From: Nephrotoma appendiculata
Taxonomy: Eukaryota; Arthropoda; Insecta; Diptera; Tipulidae
Assembly (NCBI GenBank): GCA_947310385.1
Contig: OX371225.1
Span: 177,563,931-177,627,930 of the forward strand
Direction of reading: 5' to 3'
Length of the DNA stretch: 64,000 nucleotides
The notes beneath the pieces are model-generated. The model made no database searches. It saw nothing but the letters and a program-made list of their open reading frames with translations, and was not told the origin of the DNA. The translations under genes and the position numbers were made by a program. Positions 12,357 to 24,193 of this stretch are shown piece by piece. Numbering within the stretch: position 1 is the first letter of the stretch; each line of letters starts with the position of its first letter.

Positions 12357-13076
12357 TCACATCTCACGAATATCATTTTTCGCTGCTTCGAGTCGAACTT
12401 TAGGAATATGTACTATAACATCGGATCCAAAAATTTTCATATGAGATACATTTAGTTTGATGCCCAACCATATCTCTACGGGAGTTTTATTCACCAAAAT
12501 TGATAAAATTGTTCTGTTGATAATGTGAGCTGCCATGGCAACCGCTTCAGCCGAAAACATTTTGTCTAGATCAGCATCAAAATTCATACACCATGAACGT
12601 TCCACAATTGTTCGGTGAATCCTCTTTGCGAGACCATTTTGTTGAGGAATGTACACTTTTGTAAATTGATGCTGCATGCCGTGTTGTTTAAGAAAACCTT
12701 CAAACTCTTTGGAACAATATTCAGTGCCATTGTCAGTTCTAAATTTCCTTATTTTGCGACCAATCTGATTTTCTACATACGATTTGAAATTAACAAATGA
12801 TTCAAAAACTTGAGATTTCAATTGAATTTGTCTCCATCGGGCGGCGGGCCACAAACATCTGACTGGATTAAACCCATTATCTGAAAGCTTATCACTAAGC
12901 TTGAAAGGGAGGCGCGATTGCTTGCCCATTGCACAAACTTTACATTTCATGATTTCATCATTTTCAAACATCATTCTATCCACTGTATTACGCATGTCAC
13001 AACGTGTTTTGTAATTTACATGACCGAAACGTCTGTGCCATATTAATGCACTACTTTCTTTTGATTTTGACAACAT
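12357..13076 (-). pseudogene. Copia GAG-pre-integrase and integrase remnant
   Basis: A 239-codon minus-strand frame. It begins with the zinc-binding pre-integrase domain (WHRRFGHVNY ... CKVCAMGKQ, the H-x-H and C-x2-C pattern) and runs into the integrase core (RKFRTDNGTEYCSKEFEGFL with the second catalytic Asp; QQNGLAKRIHRTI, where Copia elements usually have GxxER, so the catalytic Glu appears altered to Lys). The first catalytic Asp region, about 12860-12820, is scrambled. The rest of the polyprotein is broken on both sides. Confidence 0.8.
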
Positions 13077-13419
13077 ATACTTATCAGTGAAGATTGAAAT
13101 TTTACCACACCTTTTTCGACAATTTTACTGAGCGGACTAGGACTTCTTCTACTAGTATTATTTCATTTTCCATTAATTGAACATTTTCACCGACACATTT
13201 CACTGGCATCTTCATATCATTTGCTGCATCACTATTTCAACAGCTTCAGTTGATCTTTGATCAATAAATTTGCATCAGGCGTCATGTGACTAGACTCTAA
13301 AAACCAGGCGGATGCTTTTGATGCATTGCATTCAAAACTCTTGTGTGAGTAGTGTGACGATTTTTATGTTTCGATGAATTTTTACTGAAAATCGCATTGC
13401 TTTCGTTTGAATTTGATAC

Positions 13420-13935
13420 TTACTGTGTGTCAAGTAATTTCATTTTAATGTGATCTGCGTTTATGGTTTCACTTGCCTCAAAACTCAGAATAAGAGGTTT
13501 AAATTCATTGGTCAAATCTGCCAACATAATTGCAGCCAACCAGTCATCATCTATTTTGAATCCAATGCTATTGAATTTGCACGAAATTGAGGTTATGTCG
13601 TCGATGTAATTTTGCATGTTTTCACAATTGTTTAAACGAATTGAAATCAAGGTTCGCAATAACGAAATTTTTCTTAATAATCCACGGTCTTCGTACAAAT
13701 TTTTGAATTTTTCCCACATTTCAAGGGCTGAATTACAATTGAGAATGCGAACAAAAAGTTCCGGTTCCACGCTCAGAGCCAACGTCGATTTTGATTCACG
13801 TAACATATCTTCATTTTTTTCCTCTGGCATTTTTATATCGAAATAAGTCTGCATAGTAAAACACCACATATGATAATCATCTGCACCGCGTAGTTTTTAG
13901 ATGTTAAAATCCGATTTGCTGTTTGATCCTGCCAT
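13420..13935 (-). pseudogene. Copia Gag (UBN2-type) remnant
   Basis: The minus-strand start near 13935 reads MAGSNSKSDFNI, then a stop, then KLRGADDYHMWCFTMQTYFD, the usual Copia Gag N-terminus (KL.G..NY..W). The frame 13869-13420 continues with the UBN2-type Gag body (ALEMWEKFKNLYE, the LNNCENMQNYID helix and a conserved LADLTNEFKPL stretch). The CCHC knuckle is not seen in frame. One early stop at least disables it. Confidence 0.75.
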
Positions 13936-14073
13936 CTCCTTCTCTTAAAACGTGTTGATGACGATACAAATTTTACAACAAATGTAAAATCAATCTGAAT
14001 AGCGATTAAATACAAAGTCCTATTACTTGCTTAAACAATTAACTATTTAATTGTATACAACAAATGTATTTGT

Positions 14074-14656
14074 TGTTCACTGATGATTTTCTGACGTAAA
14101 AAATCGGTATATTTTGACATATTTTACCCTGGCTAACTTCACTTCAGTAAAATATCCCATCTTTTTTTATTACACGAGTGTGAACGCGTTTATTTTTGGC
14201 TTGGCATATAAATTTGACAGTTCAGTATTTTAAACGTTAACTTCCTTTACAAGTGAATTTAATATATTTCCTAAAGTGTTGTTTAAATTTTAATAAAATA
14301 CTAACGAAAATGTTTATGATTGAACCAAGTTTAGCCGGCTATTAAAAATTGAGTTTTTTCAAAACAAAACTCAGATGTCAAAAAAAAACCCGAAAAATCG
14401 GGTATGTACAAAAGGATAAAAAATATCCGGGGTTTTGAGCTACAAACCGAGCGCGCCCTATAAATCGGTATATTTTTAACTCCACTTTGTTTTGGATTTT
14501 TTCGGGTTTTTTTGACATCTGAGTTTTATTTTGAAAAAACTCAATGTTTAATAGCCGGCTAAATTTGATTTTTTTTGTCTACTGAAGCGAAGTTATCCGG
14601 AGTAAAATATGTCAAAAATATACTGATTTTTTATGTCAGAAAACCATCAGTAAACA
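14074..14656. mobile_element. Inverted-repeat element (MITE-like), host of an inner MITE
   Basis: The ends are inverted repeats of about 75 bp. The left arm starts TGTTCACTGATG and the right arm, read on the minus strand, starts TGTTTACTGATG. They continue through matching ...TTTTCTGAC.TAAAAAATC. It carries no coding capacity. The element is 583 bp including a 230-bp inner element at 14332-14561. No clear TSD was found. Confidence 0.7.
14332..14561. mobile_element. Inner MITE with ~65-bp TIRs
   Basis: Near-perfect inverted arms TAGCCGGCTATTA...CTCAGATGTCAAAAA and the reverse, about 14332-14401 and 14495-14561. The flanks are compatible with a TA target duplication (TIR then starts GCCGGCTATTA), as in Tc1/mariner-type MITEs. 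It lies wholly inside the loop of the 14074-14656 element, so it is the younger insertion. Confidence 0.7.
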
Positions 14657-14676
14657 CGCGGCTTGTACATGAGTGA

Positions 14677-15442
14677 CCTAGAGTCTACACTATGCAAATT
14701 CACTAGTAAATATTTTCTATCAGAGTATCAATAAATGTGTGAGTATTTTATATAAACTTTGACAATATCAGCAAATTATCAGGAGGCTATTTCACGATAA
14801 ATTATCATGAAATTATTGCAAAATGTCATCCTTTTGAGGTTATGTTTCATCATTATAAATTTAATTTAAAGGGTGAAGACATCAGTCTGTGTTAAATTCG
14901 TGTGTCGATTCGTGAACAAAATAATGGACGTGTGTACGCCTGTCCATTATTTTGTTCATTGAAAAAATTAAATATAATAAAGAAAATTAACACGAATTAC
15001 GAAAATCGAGAACTTCGATATACGAGTATTAACACAGAATACAGAGTTAAATAAATATACTATGGCTGCGGGCCAATAGTCAGGTAAAAGTCAATTTTAA
15101 GTAAATTTTTCGGTAAATTCAATTATTTTTGAAAATCTCTATGACAAAGTGATCGAAAATTCTGTTCTAAATCCGATTTTTACCATAGTAAACGATTTAC
15201 CCGACTATTGGCCCGCAGCCTATATATGTATAACAAAAATGTATGTCTTCACTCTAAAAACTAAATTTATAATGATGAAACATAACCTCAAAAAGATGAC
15301 ATTTTGTAATAATTTCATGATAATTGATCTTGAAATAGCCTCCTGATAATATGCTGATAGTGTCAAAGTATATAAAATACTCACACATATATTGATACTC
15401 TGATAGAAAATATTAGTGAATTTGCATAGTGTAGACTCTAGG
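14677..15442. mobile_element. 766-bp foldback element with ~200-bp arms
   Basis: The left arm 14677-14880 (CCTAGAGTCTACACTATGCA...) is repeated in reverse complement at about 15240-15442 (...TGCATAGTGTAGACTCTAGG). It is flanked by TGA at 14674-14676 and 15443-15445. The loop holds a second small perfect hairpin (GAACAAAATAATGGAC and its reverse, 14921-14960) and a complete copy of the GGCTGC MITE (15064-15220). There is no coding sequence. Confidence 0.75.
15064..15220. mobile_element. GGCTGC MITE family, copy 1
   Basis: 157 bp with inverted ends GGCTGCGGGCCAATAGTC / GACTATTGGCCCGCAGCC, flanked on both sides by TAT. It sits in the loop of the foldback element. Confidence 0.8.
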
Positions 15443-15469
15443 TGAACACTAGGTAGGGCTTCGACATAG

Positions 15470-15626
15470 GGCTGCGGGCCAATAGTCGAGTAAATCATTT
15501 ACTACGGTAAAAATCGGATTTATAACAGATTATTCGATCAGTTTGCCATAGATTTTTTGAAAAATAAATGAATTTATCGAAAAATTTACGTAAAATTGAC
15601 TTTTACCCGACGATTGGCCCGCAGCC
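15470..15626. mobile_element. GGCTGC MITE family, copy 2
   Basis: 157 bp, same termini, opposite internal orientation to copy 1, flanked by TAG on both sides. Inserted in the Copia 5' LTR. Confidence 0.8.
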
Positions 15627-15645
15627 TAGGTATGAGTGATCCTAA

Positions 15646-15800
15646 GGCTGCGTACCAATCCAAGGATAAATCGTTTACTACGGTAAAAATCGATTTTAGT
15701 ACAGATTTTTCGATCAGTTTACCATAGATTTTTTGAAAAATAAATGAATTTACCGAAAATTTACTTAAAATTGACTTTTACCCTTGGATAGTACGCAGCC
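15646..15800. mobile_element. GGCTGC MITE family, copy 3
   Basis: 155 bp with termini GGCTGCGTACCAATCC / ...GGATAGTACGCAGCC, flanked by TAA on both sides. Its changes in the TIR are partly mirrored at the other end. Inserted in the Copia 5' LTR. Confidence 0.8.
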
Positions 15801-15821
15801 TAAATAGTAAACTGTATCTGA

Positions 15822-15948
15822 GGCTGCGCGCCAATAGTCTGTTAAAGTCAATTTTAAGTAAACTCTCTATGGTAAACTGATCGAAAAATCTGTACTAAAA
15901 TCGATTTTTACCATAGTAAACGATTTACCTGACTATTGGCAAGAAGCC
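15822..15948. mobile_element. GGCTGC MITE family, copy 4 (internally deleted)
   Basis: 127 bp; lacks about 30 bp from one arm. Flanks are TGA and TCA, consistent with a mutated 3-bp duplication, since the intact 3' LTR has TCA at this point. Inserted in the Copia 5' LTR. Confidence 0.7.
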
Positions 15949-16025
15949 TCAATATAATAAAGTTGACAGATGAGAATATGGGGTGGTGCGTTCATAGTTT
16001 AACAACACAAATGAAGACATATTTA

Positions 16026-16182
16026 GGCTGCGGGCCAATAGTCGGGTAAAAGTCAATTTTTAGTAAATTTTTCGGTAAATTCAATTATTTTTGAATAACT
16101 CTATGGCAAACTGATCAAAAAATCTGTTATAAATCCGATTTATACCATAGTAAACGGTTTACCCGACTATTGGTCCGCAGCC
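16026..16182. mobile_element. GGCTGC MITE family, copy 5
   Basis: 157 bp, same termini, flanked by TTA on both sides. It lies 18 bp outside the end of the Copia LTR. Confidence 0.8.
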
Positions 16183-16439
16183 TTAGAGCATCATTCGTAT
16201 GCGCAAAAAAAATTACTATGATCGTCTGTTTTTTTTCAAGTTTTGCACAATTACACATTGGAAATCGCGAACGCCTAGAATATGAGAATCCCCCACTGCA
16301 CTCCAGCAGCCCTATATGCTACATTCAGCAGTGGGATGCTTCTATCTTCCAGCAGCTCTGAGACTGGCTAGGATTCAACGAACCAAACAATCATTTTTGA
16401 TGTGAATTGCGAGCGTAAGGTTTCGCCTATGATACGCCG

Positions 16440-18660
16440 TAGGTGATGCTACACCTGCTTACCACCGCCTGCCAAAGTGCGGTGAAGCAGGAGGAATGAA
16501 TTCCATGTGTTATCATCCTGAGCCAATAGCCAGGTTGCATAATCGCTGTATAGGTTTTGGATTTTGCGTCTTCGCACGGTGAACCTTTCTAACGTTGCGA
16601 TGAACGTGTTTGTAGTGAGTTTGGTACCAGCTCCAAATGTACAGTGCCATCGTAGGTAGGTAGACGAACATAGATATGTAACCCTTTGTTGATGCACAAC
16701 CATGAGGTTTGCATAGTTTGATAGGTATTGTCCCTGCATAGTCTACGCCACTGGACAGAAACGGTCGTCAAGGGGTAACATGATGCGATGTAAGATAGGC
16801 CATCATTTGCTGGCTCGTCGTTGCGCGATAGCGAAAGCACACAACATGTTTATGTACGTGTGGCGTACTATGGTTTTGATGCTTAAAATTCAATAGTGTT
16901 TCCGTAAGTGTTTCAGCATCAGTTGTGGGCCATCGTGTAGCAGATGGTCTTTGGGAAAAATATTGGAATGCTTCCGTATGTATGACAAGTTTGATACGTT
17001 GGGCCGCTCTCTGACCTATAGTATACCGTTACTACCAACGAAAGGGCTGAAGATCGAAGTGGGTTCTTGTCTAATGAATGTTCTTCGGATTGGCATCTTG
17101 ATATCTCCTTATAGCGAAATGTGTTTCTTGAACCAGCGACCCACAACTCGAATGACCAATTGAGCTCGAGCAAGGTGATGAAACCTGTGGAATTTGTTGT
17201 TGTGCTGAGATGTCGATGTTGGATGAAATGTCTGTAGAACGCCGTCATACGAAGTAATTTTGCGAGCAATGAATATCGTGCGTACTATCTATACTAGTAT
17301 AAGTCATTGTGAGACGTCACGGTTTCTGAGGCCACAGCTGAGTATTTTCACCATTTGTATCGGCTGAAAATGTATTCTGTGTTCGGGCGCCATCTAGATT
17401 TGTCTATATATCGATTTGATATCTGAAACGAAAACAAAGCGTCTGATTAATTGATATGCCAGTTGAGGTTGTATGTGATCACACCGTGATGGGGCAGAAG
17501 CACGTCTGGTTCGGCTAGTCCTTGTGATCTTCTGACATTTTCTCCATGTGATCCGATTCAAGGTAATCCTGCATGCGGCGTTCCATATGTTGTAGTTACA
17601 GAAATACATCCTCTCGTGACCTTCTATGGGTGATGAGTTCTCATTGAAAGGCAGGGAGAAGGTATATCTTCCATTTTCATTGCGATAGTGTGTCCATTCA
17701 TAGTGCCGTTCACAATCTGACTCATCGTGTGTTAATTCGAGAGATGTACGAGCATCCTCGATTTCCCAAAATGTCGATGGTGTCGTAGTCCTGAGGGTTC
17801 CCGTTAAACTGGACGACTGATTGGTTGTCTTGTGCTCCACTTTGCCGAAGAAGATGTAATCAAGTTTCGTATTTTGTGCGAATGATGAACCATTAACCCC
17901 GCTGATGCAACCATCTGAAGCATCCCAATGCCATCGGCTCCGAGTAAAATTTCTATCTTGTTGGGAAAATGATAATGAGATGGCAGTTTGCCTGTGATCT
18001 TCTCGTCGACGAGGGCTATGACCGAGATGGAAAATGTTGGATCGATTCGGGAGTTTAATATGAACGCGACGTGGGAGCATCATTAATCGTGACTGCTCCT
18101 GGTCTTCTCGCTTATCAGATGCGATTTGTTGTACTATGCGACGGAAATTGCTATGGCAAGCAGTACATCCGTGAATTGTGATGCGACTGATGCGTAACCG
18201 GAGTTTGTGATGAATTGACGGATTCGAGTTCTGTAATAGTGTGTGGTGTTTTTGTTTACAAACCGGACACGAATTAGATTTGCAACTCAAGCTGGTGTGT
18301 CCTTTGCGCAGGCAGTTGAAGCACAACCTCTTTTCTCGGGCTAGATTTGACTTTTCTTCGAATGCCAGAGGTTTAAATTGATCGCACTGGAATACATTGT
18401 GATTTCCAGCACAAACTTAACATGTGAGTATGCGTGAGTCCGAAGTGCCGATGAGTGAGCGAGTTGATTGCGTAATATATTTGGAAGTGCTTGAGTGCGG
18501 CGGGACAAGGCGGTGATGACAGCACCTCTTTATGTTTATGTAACTGTGGTGGATTCGATTGTGTTTTAGTTATGAAAATCATCTCCAGTGATTGCCGTAG
18601 GGTATTCAGGAAACCGATTAGACCTTGAAATGATGGATATTGTGCTCGGGTTAGTGACAT
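16440..18660 (-). pseudogene. Decayed BEL/Pao retrotransposon (first copy)
   Basis: Minus-strand pieces in order: a Gag segment at 18660-18373; a CCHC knuckle CFNCLRKGH with a second CPVCKQKHH motif near 18326-18230, the paired arrangement typical of BEL/Pao; traces of protease and the FWEIED linker near 17780; and an integrase fragment near 16800-16500 that needs frame changes to follow (DLYSDNAT-type second Asp motif). No LTRs were recognised. Many frameshifts make it dead. It lies between the Copia remnant and the LRR gene, possibly in a 5' UTR intron of the latter. It is separate from the BEL/Pao copy at 53633-60430. Confidence 0.7.
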
Positions 18661-19232
18661 CTTCTAATGTCGTTTTGTTTCTGAATCCAGCTTGTCTGTG
18701 ATGATGTTGATTAAGATATGAAATCCCATGTGGTGACCTCTCTCTCTCTCTCTCCGGTTTTCACATCCCATGAAGAGATTTTGCCGTCTGCAATATAGTC
18801 CTAAATCCGTCTCGATCCATTGATCTCGACCTCCAGGTTCGACATCCCAATATACTTAGATCTGTGCTTAGATCATGTGGTGACCGACACTCGTAAACCG
18901 ATCGTTTTGAATTTTGGTACAAAAATCTTATGTCAATCCGTCTTGCGTAAGGTACTTTTATTGAAAACGGAGAACATTTTAACATATAAAAGTAAATTTA
19001 GTGCCAACAACTGAACACGATTGATTTACGATTTTCAGACACAAACAAAATTCCATTGACACTCGCTTAAACCAACCTCTTGTTCGTGCTTGCTGGTTTC
19101 AAACTTTTCAAATCTAACTTTTCTTAAATTCAACGAGTTTTCACATTAAACTATTTAACTTTACGCATTATGTAGCATTTGGTGCGTCACAATTAAATAT
19201 TAATTAAATTTTCTTTTTGGTTTTTAACAGAT
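18661..19232. other. Region before the LRR gene with a 3' splice site at the ATG
   Basis: Contains a short CT run (about 18737-18755) and no coding frame. Immediately before the LRR start codon the sequence TTTTTGGTTTTTAACAG ends at 19230, two bases before the ATG. It looks like a genuine 3' splice site, which would put the 5' UTR exon and promoter further upstream. Confidence 0.45.
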
Positions 19233-22200
19233 ATGGCGATTAAATGCTTAACACTCATCGTACTCCTTACAATACTAGTCGCGATCGAAGCCATCTATAT
19301 TCCGCCGGGTCCAAGATATCGCTGCCCGGAAAAGGCCCACTCAATTTATCCATGTAAATGCACCAAAGAATCAGATATCGGCCTTAACATTCAATGTGAG
19401 AATACAAATCTAGCGAGTCTATCAGTAGGCTTAAATAACCTCGCCTCCTACGAAGTACCAATCGAAGAATTAGTTTTGTATAAATGTCACATGGATATGC
19501 TGTATGGTAATCTATTCTATAAACTACAAACCCGGATTCTAAAAATAATCGATACGCCAATTCAGAAGATAAATGAACATACCTTCTACGGAATCAACAT
19601 AACATTGAATGAATTTCATTTGATCAATTCCAAATTAAACGAATTCCCAAAATTGGCTTTCAAAGTGTTAGGTAACGTATCGCGCCTTATTATCGACGGC
19701 CACATGATTGAAAAATTGGACAAAAACATATTAGCTGAAAGTATGCTGCCAACTAAATTGGAACGATTACATTTAATTAATGGTGCGCTACAAGATCTCC
19801 CCGTGGAATCATTTCAAGCGTTACGAAAATTAAAAACCCTCGATATACATGGTAATAAAATAACAACATTGAAACGAAATCAATTTAAAGAATTACGCGA
19901 TGTTGAAGTGCTGGATATTAGTCACAATAATATTGCCAAATTGGAATCGGCACATATTAGCGATCTAACCAAAATGGGATGGTGTAATGTGTCGCATAAT
20001 CAGTTAACGGAATTATCGCGCGGTGCTTTTGCACGGAACTCGTTGCTTAAATTACTCAACATGTCAAACAATAAAATTAAACGTTTGGATACAAACAGTT
20101 TACGTGGTATGCGTTTTCTTCGGCGGTTGTATTTGAGTGATAATGAAATTACCGAGGTCGGCCGAAGTACATTCACGTCCGTCACTCGAATTGGTACGAT
20201 CGATCTGGCACGGAATCAACTGACAAAAATCGACTATCAAATGTTTGCACAACTCAACTATGTCGAAATTATTGACGTGTCCGAGAATAATATTACCGAG
20301 ATACAAAAGCAGTCGTTTAAAGATTTATACCTGACGTCGATTAATGTGTCGCACAATGCAATTTCTAAAATTGAGCCGAACTCATTCGAGAATTGTGCTA
20401 ATATAACGCTGCTCGATCTTTCGTTTAATGAGATTGCGACGATCCCAAAAACTGCATTCGATATGACGACATATGCCCTAGAACTGCAGCTTTCGTATAA
20501 TAAATTGACAAATATGAGCCAGGTGCCTTTGCATAATATGACAGGATTGAAAATTTTGAACGTTTCACATAACGCGATTACTGATATTCCGCGTAATACA
20601 TTCCCGAAATTATACGAATTGCACACGATCGATTGCTCGTATAACAATATTAGTGAAATATCAAATGCCGTATTTCAGACCCTTTTCTCGCTACGAAATT
20701 TGAACTTAAGTTATAACTCACTTGAGATTATAAAACCGCCTACGTTTGGTACTTTGCCGACCATTTTGGAGATGGATTTGAGTAACAATAAAATAAAAGA
20801 TATTGCGCGTGGTGCTTTAACCAAACTGGCAAGTTTGCGACATTTGACACTCGAGAATAACCACATCGAGAAAATATTCCAGATACCAATCTCGTTAAAT
20901 CATATAAATTTGAAAAATAATTGGATTCAGGATATACCCGAAAACACGTGGCCTGTGATGAACGCATTGTTATCGCTAGATTTATCGGGAAATCGTTTAA
21001 GTGATAATTTGAGAGGTGGCAGCTTTTCTGGTCTATTAACATTACAACGATTGCATTTAACTTCAAATGGAATAACAAAGGTGCCTTGGGAGAGTTTTAG
21101 CTCGCTAACCACATTACAGTACATCTATTTAGAGAACAATAATTTAACGGAGCTGAAAAAAGGTGCGTTCGGAAAACTTCCCGTTGTCTTCGAAATAAAT
21201 ATGCATAATAATCGGATATTCAATATTAGTGTAAAAGCCTTCGACGGTTTATTGCAATTGCTCACTCTAAATTTATCTTCTAATGCACTGAAGAATATTC
21301 CGAACGAGGCATTCTACGGCTTGGTATCGTTACGACAATTGGATTTATCGAAAAATTTGCTGGAGAAAATCGATAACAAAACGACCGGTTTACTCGACGA
21401 CTGTTTAAGTTTGCAGTCGATAAATTTAAGCCACAATCGCATTAGTTTTGTCACACGCAAAACTTTCCCGTCAAATCCGTATATACCGTACAAGCTACGC
21501 GAAATCGATTTAAGCTATAACACCATGCCCGTTTTAACCTTTGATATAACATTTGGCACCAAAAAGTTAAAATATTTGAATTTATCCCATAATAACATTA
21601 ATGACATCCGGCGGTACGTAACCGGGAACATCACATCGTTAGAGGTACTAGATCTATCGCATAACGAATTAAAGGATTTAACTTCTGAACCACATTTATT
21701 CGATTTGCCGCAGAATCTTACAAAACTCTTGTTGAATAATAATAATATTGAGGTGCTACCCGTTGAGGAAATTCTAAAATCTACGCGATTGGAAACTCTT
21801 GATTTGACAGATAATGAACTCGTAACAATCGATAATAGATTGATTGATCGAATAAAGACCGATATGAAAGTCTATTATAAAGGAAATCAATTGAAATGTG
21901 ATTGTCGCCTGCGACCATTAAAACATTATCTTACCACTTTAACAATGCCGCCCGAATTTTATTCGGAATTGCAATGTGCCACGCCTTTACATTTACAAAA
22001 TAACTATTTGGTTGATGTGCATGATGATTTGTTGGCCTGTGCAAAAGATTTGAACACCACCGCAGAAATTGATAGTGAAGAATATAAAGTCCAGCCCGAT
22101 TTGAAATTCAGACAAATCACGTAGTAAGTATATCAAAATGTAATATTTGTAAAATTTTTGCTAATCATATAGTTTCGTATTCAGCTCGCACGGTAAATTG

Positions 22201-22611
22201 ACAGCCAAATGGTTCGTGACGACTAATCAGGATGTTGCCGATTTCTATATAAATCTTCGTGACGCACGTAACAAAATATTATACGAGAAAATTGTACCAT
22301 ATGATGTACGTGAACTAACTATTGATGAGTCCCAAATTCCGCCGGTAGATCCTGTCAATACGCTGCAAATTTGTGTGCTCGGAAAGAGTAGTGATGGCAA
22401 TATCAACGGTTGGTTTAAAGTGCAATGCCAACATTTACCAAAGAATTTTGAAAGTGTTAAACAAATTTACCATGAGAATTATAATTCAGCGTACACCATT
22501 TTGTCTACGGACGATCGCATTAAACTTTCCAATGAACCATCCGCAAGTGTTACGATGCAGTTTAATATTTTATTAATTATGGTTTCATTATTCAGTACTG
22601 TATGGATTTAA
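19233..22611 (+). CDS. Secreted/GPI-anchored leucine-rich-repeat protein (chaoptin/ALS-like)
   Basis: Two exons, 19233-22123 and 22185-22611, joined across a 61-bp intron (GTAAGT donor, TTCAG acceptor, phase 2), give about 1105 residues. The first ~20 residues are a signal peptide (CLTLIVLLTILVAIEA). A cysteine-rich N-cap with RCPEKAHSIYPCKC is followed by about 30 LRRs of the LxxLxLxxNxI type with many N-glycosylation sequons. Then comes an LRR C-cap (CDCRLRPLKHYL...C...C) and a ~100-residue domain with two Cys that may be fibronectin III-like. The chain ends in a short hydrophobic tail (FNILLIMVSLFSTVWI) with no charged residue after it, which suggests a GPI anchor. It resembles the fly LRR family around chaoptin and CG5819. 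The function is probably cell-surface adhesion; the ligand is unknown. The upstream AG just before the ATG implies a non-coding first exon. Confidence 0.9.
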
Positions 22612-22759
22612 TTTTATTTTATTTACATTTTTTATTGATTAATTATTGAAGCACGTAACGGTATAATATACTACAACGGCAACAACAAAAACCGAGTCGA
22701 TGCAAAAAATACTCATTATTGAAAAATTGTGATAAATCTTTTTATTTTATGTTTATGTA

Positions 22760-22783
22760 AATAAATGTTTTACTTTAAATAAA
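22760..22783 (+). terminator. Poly(A) signals of the LRR gene
   Basis: Two AATAAA hexamers at 22760-22765 and 22778-22783, about 150 bp after the stop codon. Confidence 0.5.
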
Positions 22784-22972
22784 TTCAATATTATGTTTAT
22801 TTATTTATAATTATGAAATAGTGTCTCTTCCAAATTTTATTTAAACCTTTTATCGTGCTTGGTCAGTCACCTCAGATTTTGTCCCAATTCTTGTTGTAAA
22901 AGTGATTACTATGCTACTAAAATGTAAAATCTGTCCATTATGGTGATGGTTGCAGTAAAGTTATATATGTTT

Positions 22973-23251
22973 TCAATATCGGTTCATCGCTTGCACCCTC
23001 CAGTTTCGACATACATGCCACTCGCAGATATTGTTCGACGTAGATATTGTTTCTCGGCGACGCAGACCGACTGGGTGTTGATGGAACGCTTTTCTCATCA
23101 TACATCTTTCATCGTGGCCCAGCCATCTAACTATTGGTTGAATTGAACGAATCCGATAGTATCGCAGTCTTCTGTTATATTTCGTGATGCAATCGGATCC
23201 AATATTCGTTGTTCGCAACCTTAATTGTACCATGTGTTCGCGCTCACCCAA
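22973..23251 (-). pseudogene. C-terminal stub of a non-LTR retrotransposon polyprotein
   Basis: The minus-strand frame reads RWLGHDERCMMRKAFHQHP followed by basic residues. This is the RWxGHvxRM..... (G)RRRRGRP pattern seen after the RT domain in many insect non-LTR elements. Only this ~90-codon piece remains, with no RT motif nearby. The call rests on pattern memory alone. Confidence 0.35.
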
Positions 23252-23491
23252 TTTGACCCTGCCTACCGTTGTTGGTTTCGGATCACTGTTAATTTAATAT
23301 TATATATTTATATTTATCTATTTATGTATTTGTGAATGTTCGGAATTGTTAAAACATTATATACTTTTTTTGTAACTCAAAGTAGTCGCATCATTAATAA
23401 AATATGTGCGCATAAAAAGTTTAAAATAAAATTTAATTATTGTGATAGTTGTTTGTTTTAGTGGTGATTAAAATTTTCGTGGTAACATTTT

Positions 23492-24193
23492 GTGTTGACG
23501 GTTTACTACGTAAACACCATGAATGGATCTGAAGATTCTAAATCCCACCCCGATTTATCGGGCTGCTCCATGGATTCTGAGGGGAGCAACGCGACATTGC
23601 AAAGGAAATCGTCGGTAGGCAACCAGGCTGACTCTTTTCCTAGAGCTGAAAGCACGGAACAAGCGATAAATGAATGGCTCTTTGGTAAAAGAAGTACGGC
23701 GTTTCATAGAATACCACCAACAACTCCACAGCCACTTCACATCGCGTGAACTTAACAATGAGAAGGAAAATACCTCTTCTATCAAGTATAAAAACTTCAA
23801 GCCAACTTCTGAAGTCACCCCCAGTACACAAATAGTTATAATAAACAACCTTGGAGATAATAAATAAATTTGAACAAATGGAGAAATTAATCGCGCCGCT
23901 GAACAATGAAGTTGCCGTGAAAAAGAAAGAAAACCTTATGCTAGAGGAAAACAGTAAATAAAAATAACAACGCAGGAAGTTCAGCATTAATGAATAACCA
24001 ATTTCAAGTACTCACAGATAGAGACGAATATCACACTGATGAAGATGAGCTTGAAAGGGAAACCAATTGGATACTACGGAAATCCAAGAGAGCAAACAGG
24101 AAACCAAGAAAAGTAACCAACCCAAACAAGAGGAAAGCTGAATCATCACCAGAAGTTGAGCCAATTCAAACCAACATTAAAACTGCCAATTAA
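23492..24193 (+). pseudogene. Possible non-LTR ORF1 (Gag-like) 5' remnant
   Basis: Three short plus-strand frames follow each other with frame changes: 23492-23749 (Ser-rich, ends after a QAINEWLF motif), about 23670-23960 (a Lys/Glu-rich piece that could be coiled coil) and 23990-24193 (acidic then strongly basic, RKSKRANRKPRK). The layout is like the N-terminal half of ORF1 in jockey-type elements, but no CCHC knuckle or RT follows. It could instead be a decayed host gene. Confidence 0.3.

Larger units (their letters stand above)
11200..16007 (-). mobile_element. Decayed Copia-type LTR retrotransposon with a shattered 5' LTR
   Basis: Minus-strand order is Gag (13935-13420), integrase (13076-12357), then a shortened RT/RNase H (11839-11426), the diagnostic Copia order with integrase before RT. 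The 3' LTR is about 11200-11351. The 5' LTR starts at 16007 and matches it only after removing inserts: LTR pieces are 15949-16007, 15801-15821, 15627-15645, 15443-15469 and about 14657-14676, together about 146 bp. The purine tract AAGTGAGAG next to the 3' LTR is a plausible polypurine tract. Frames are broken, so the copy is dead. Confidence 0.8.
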
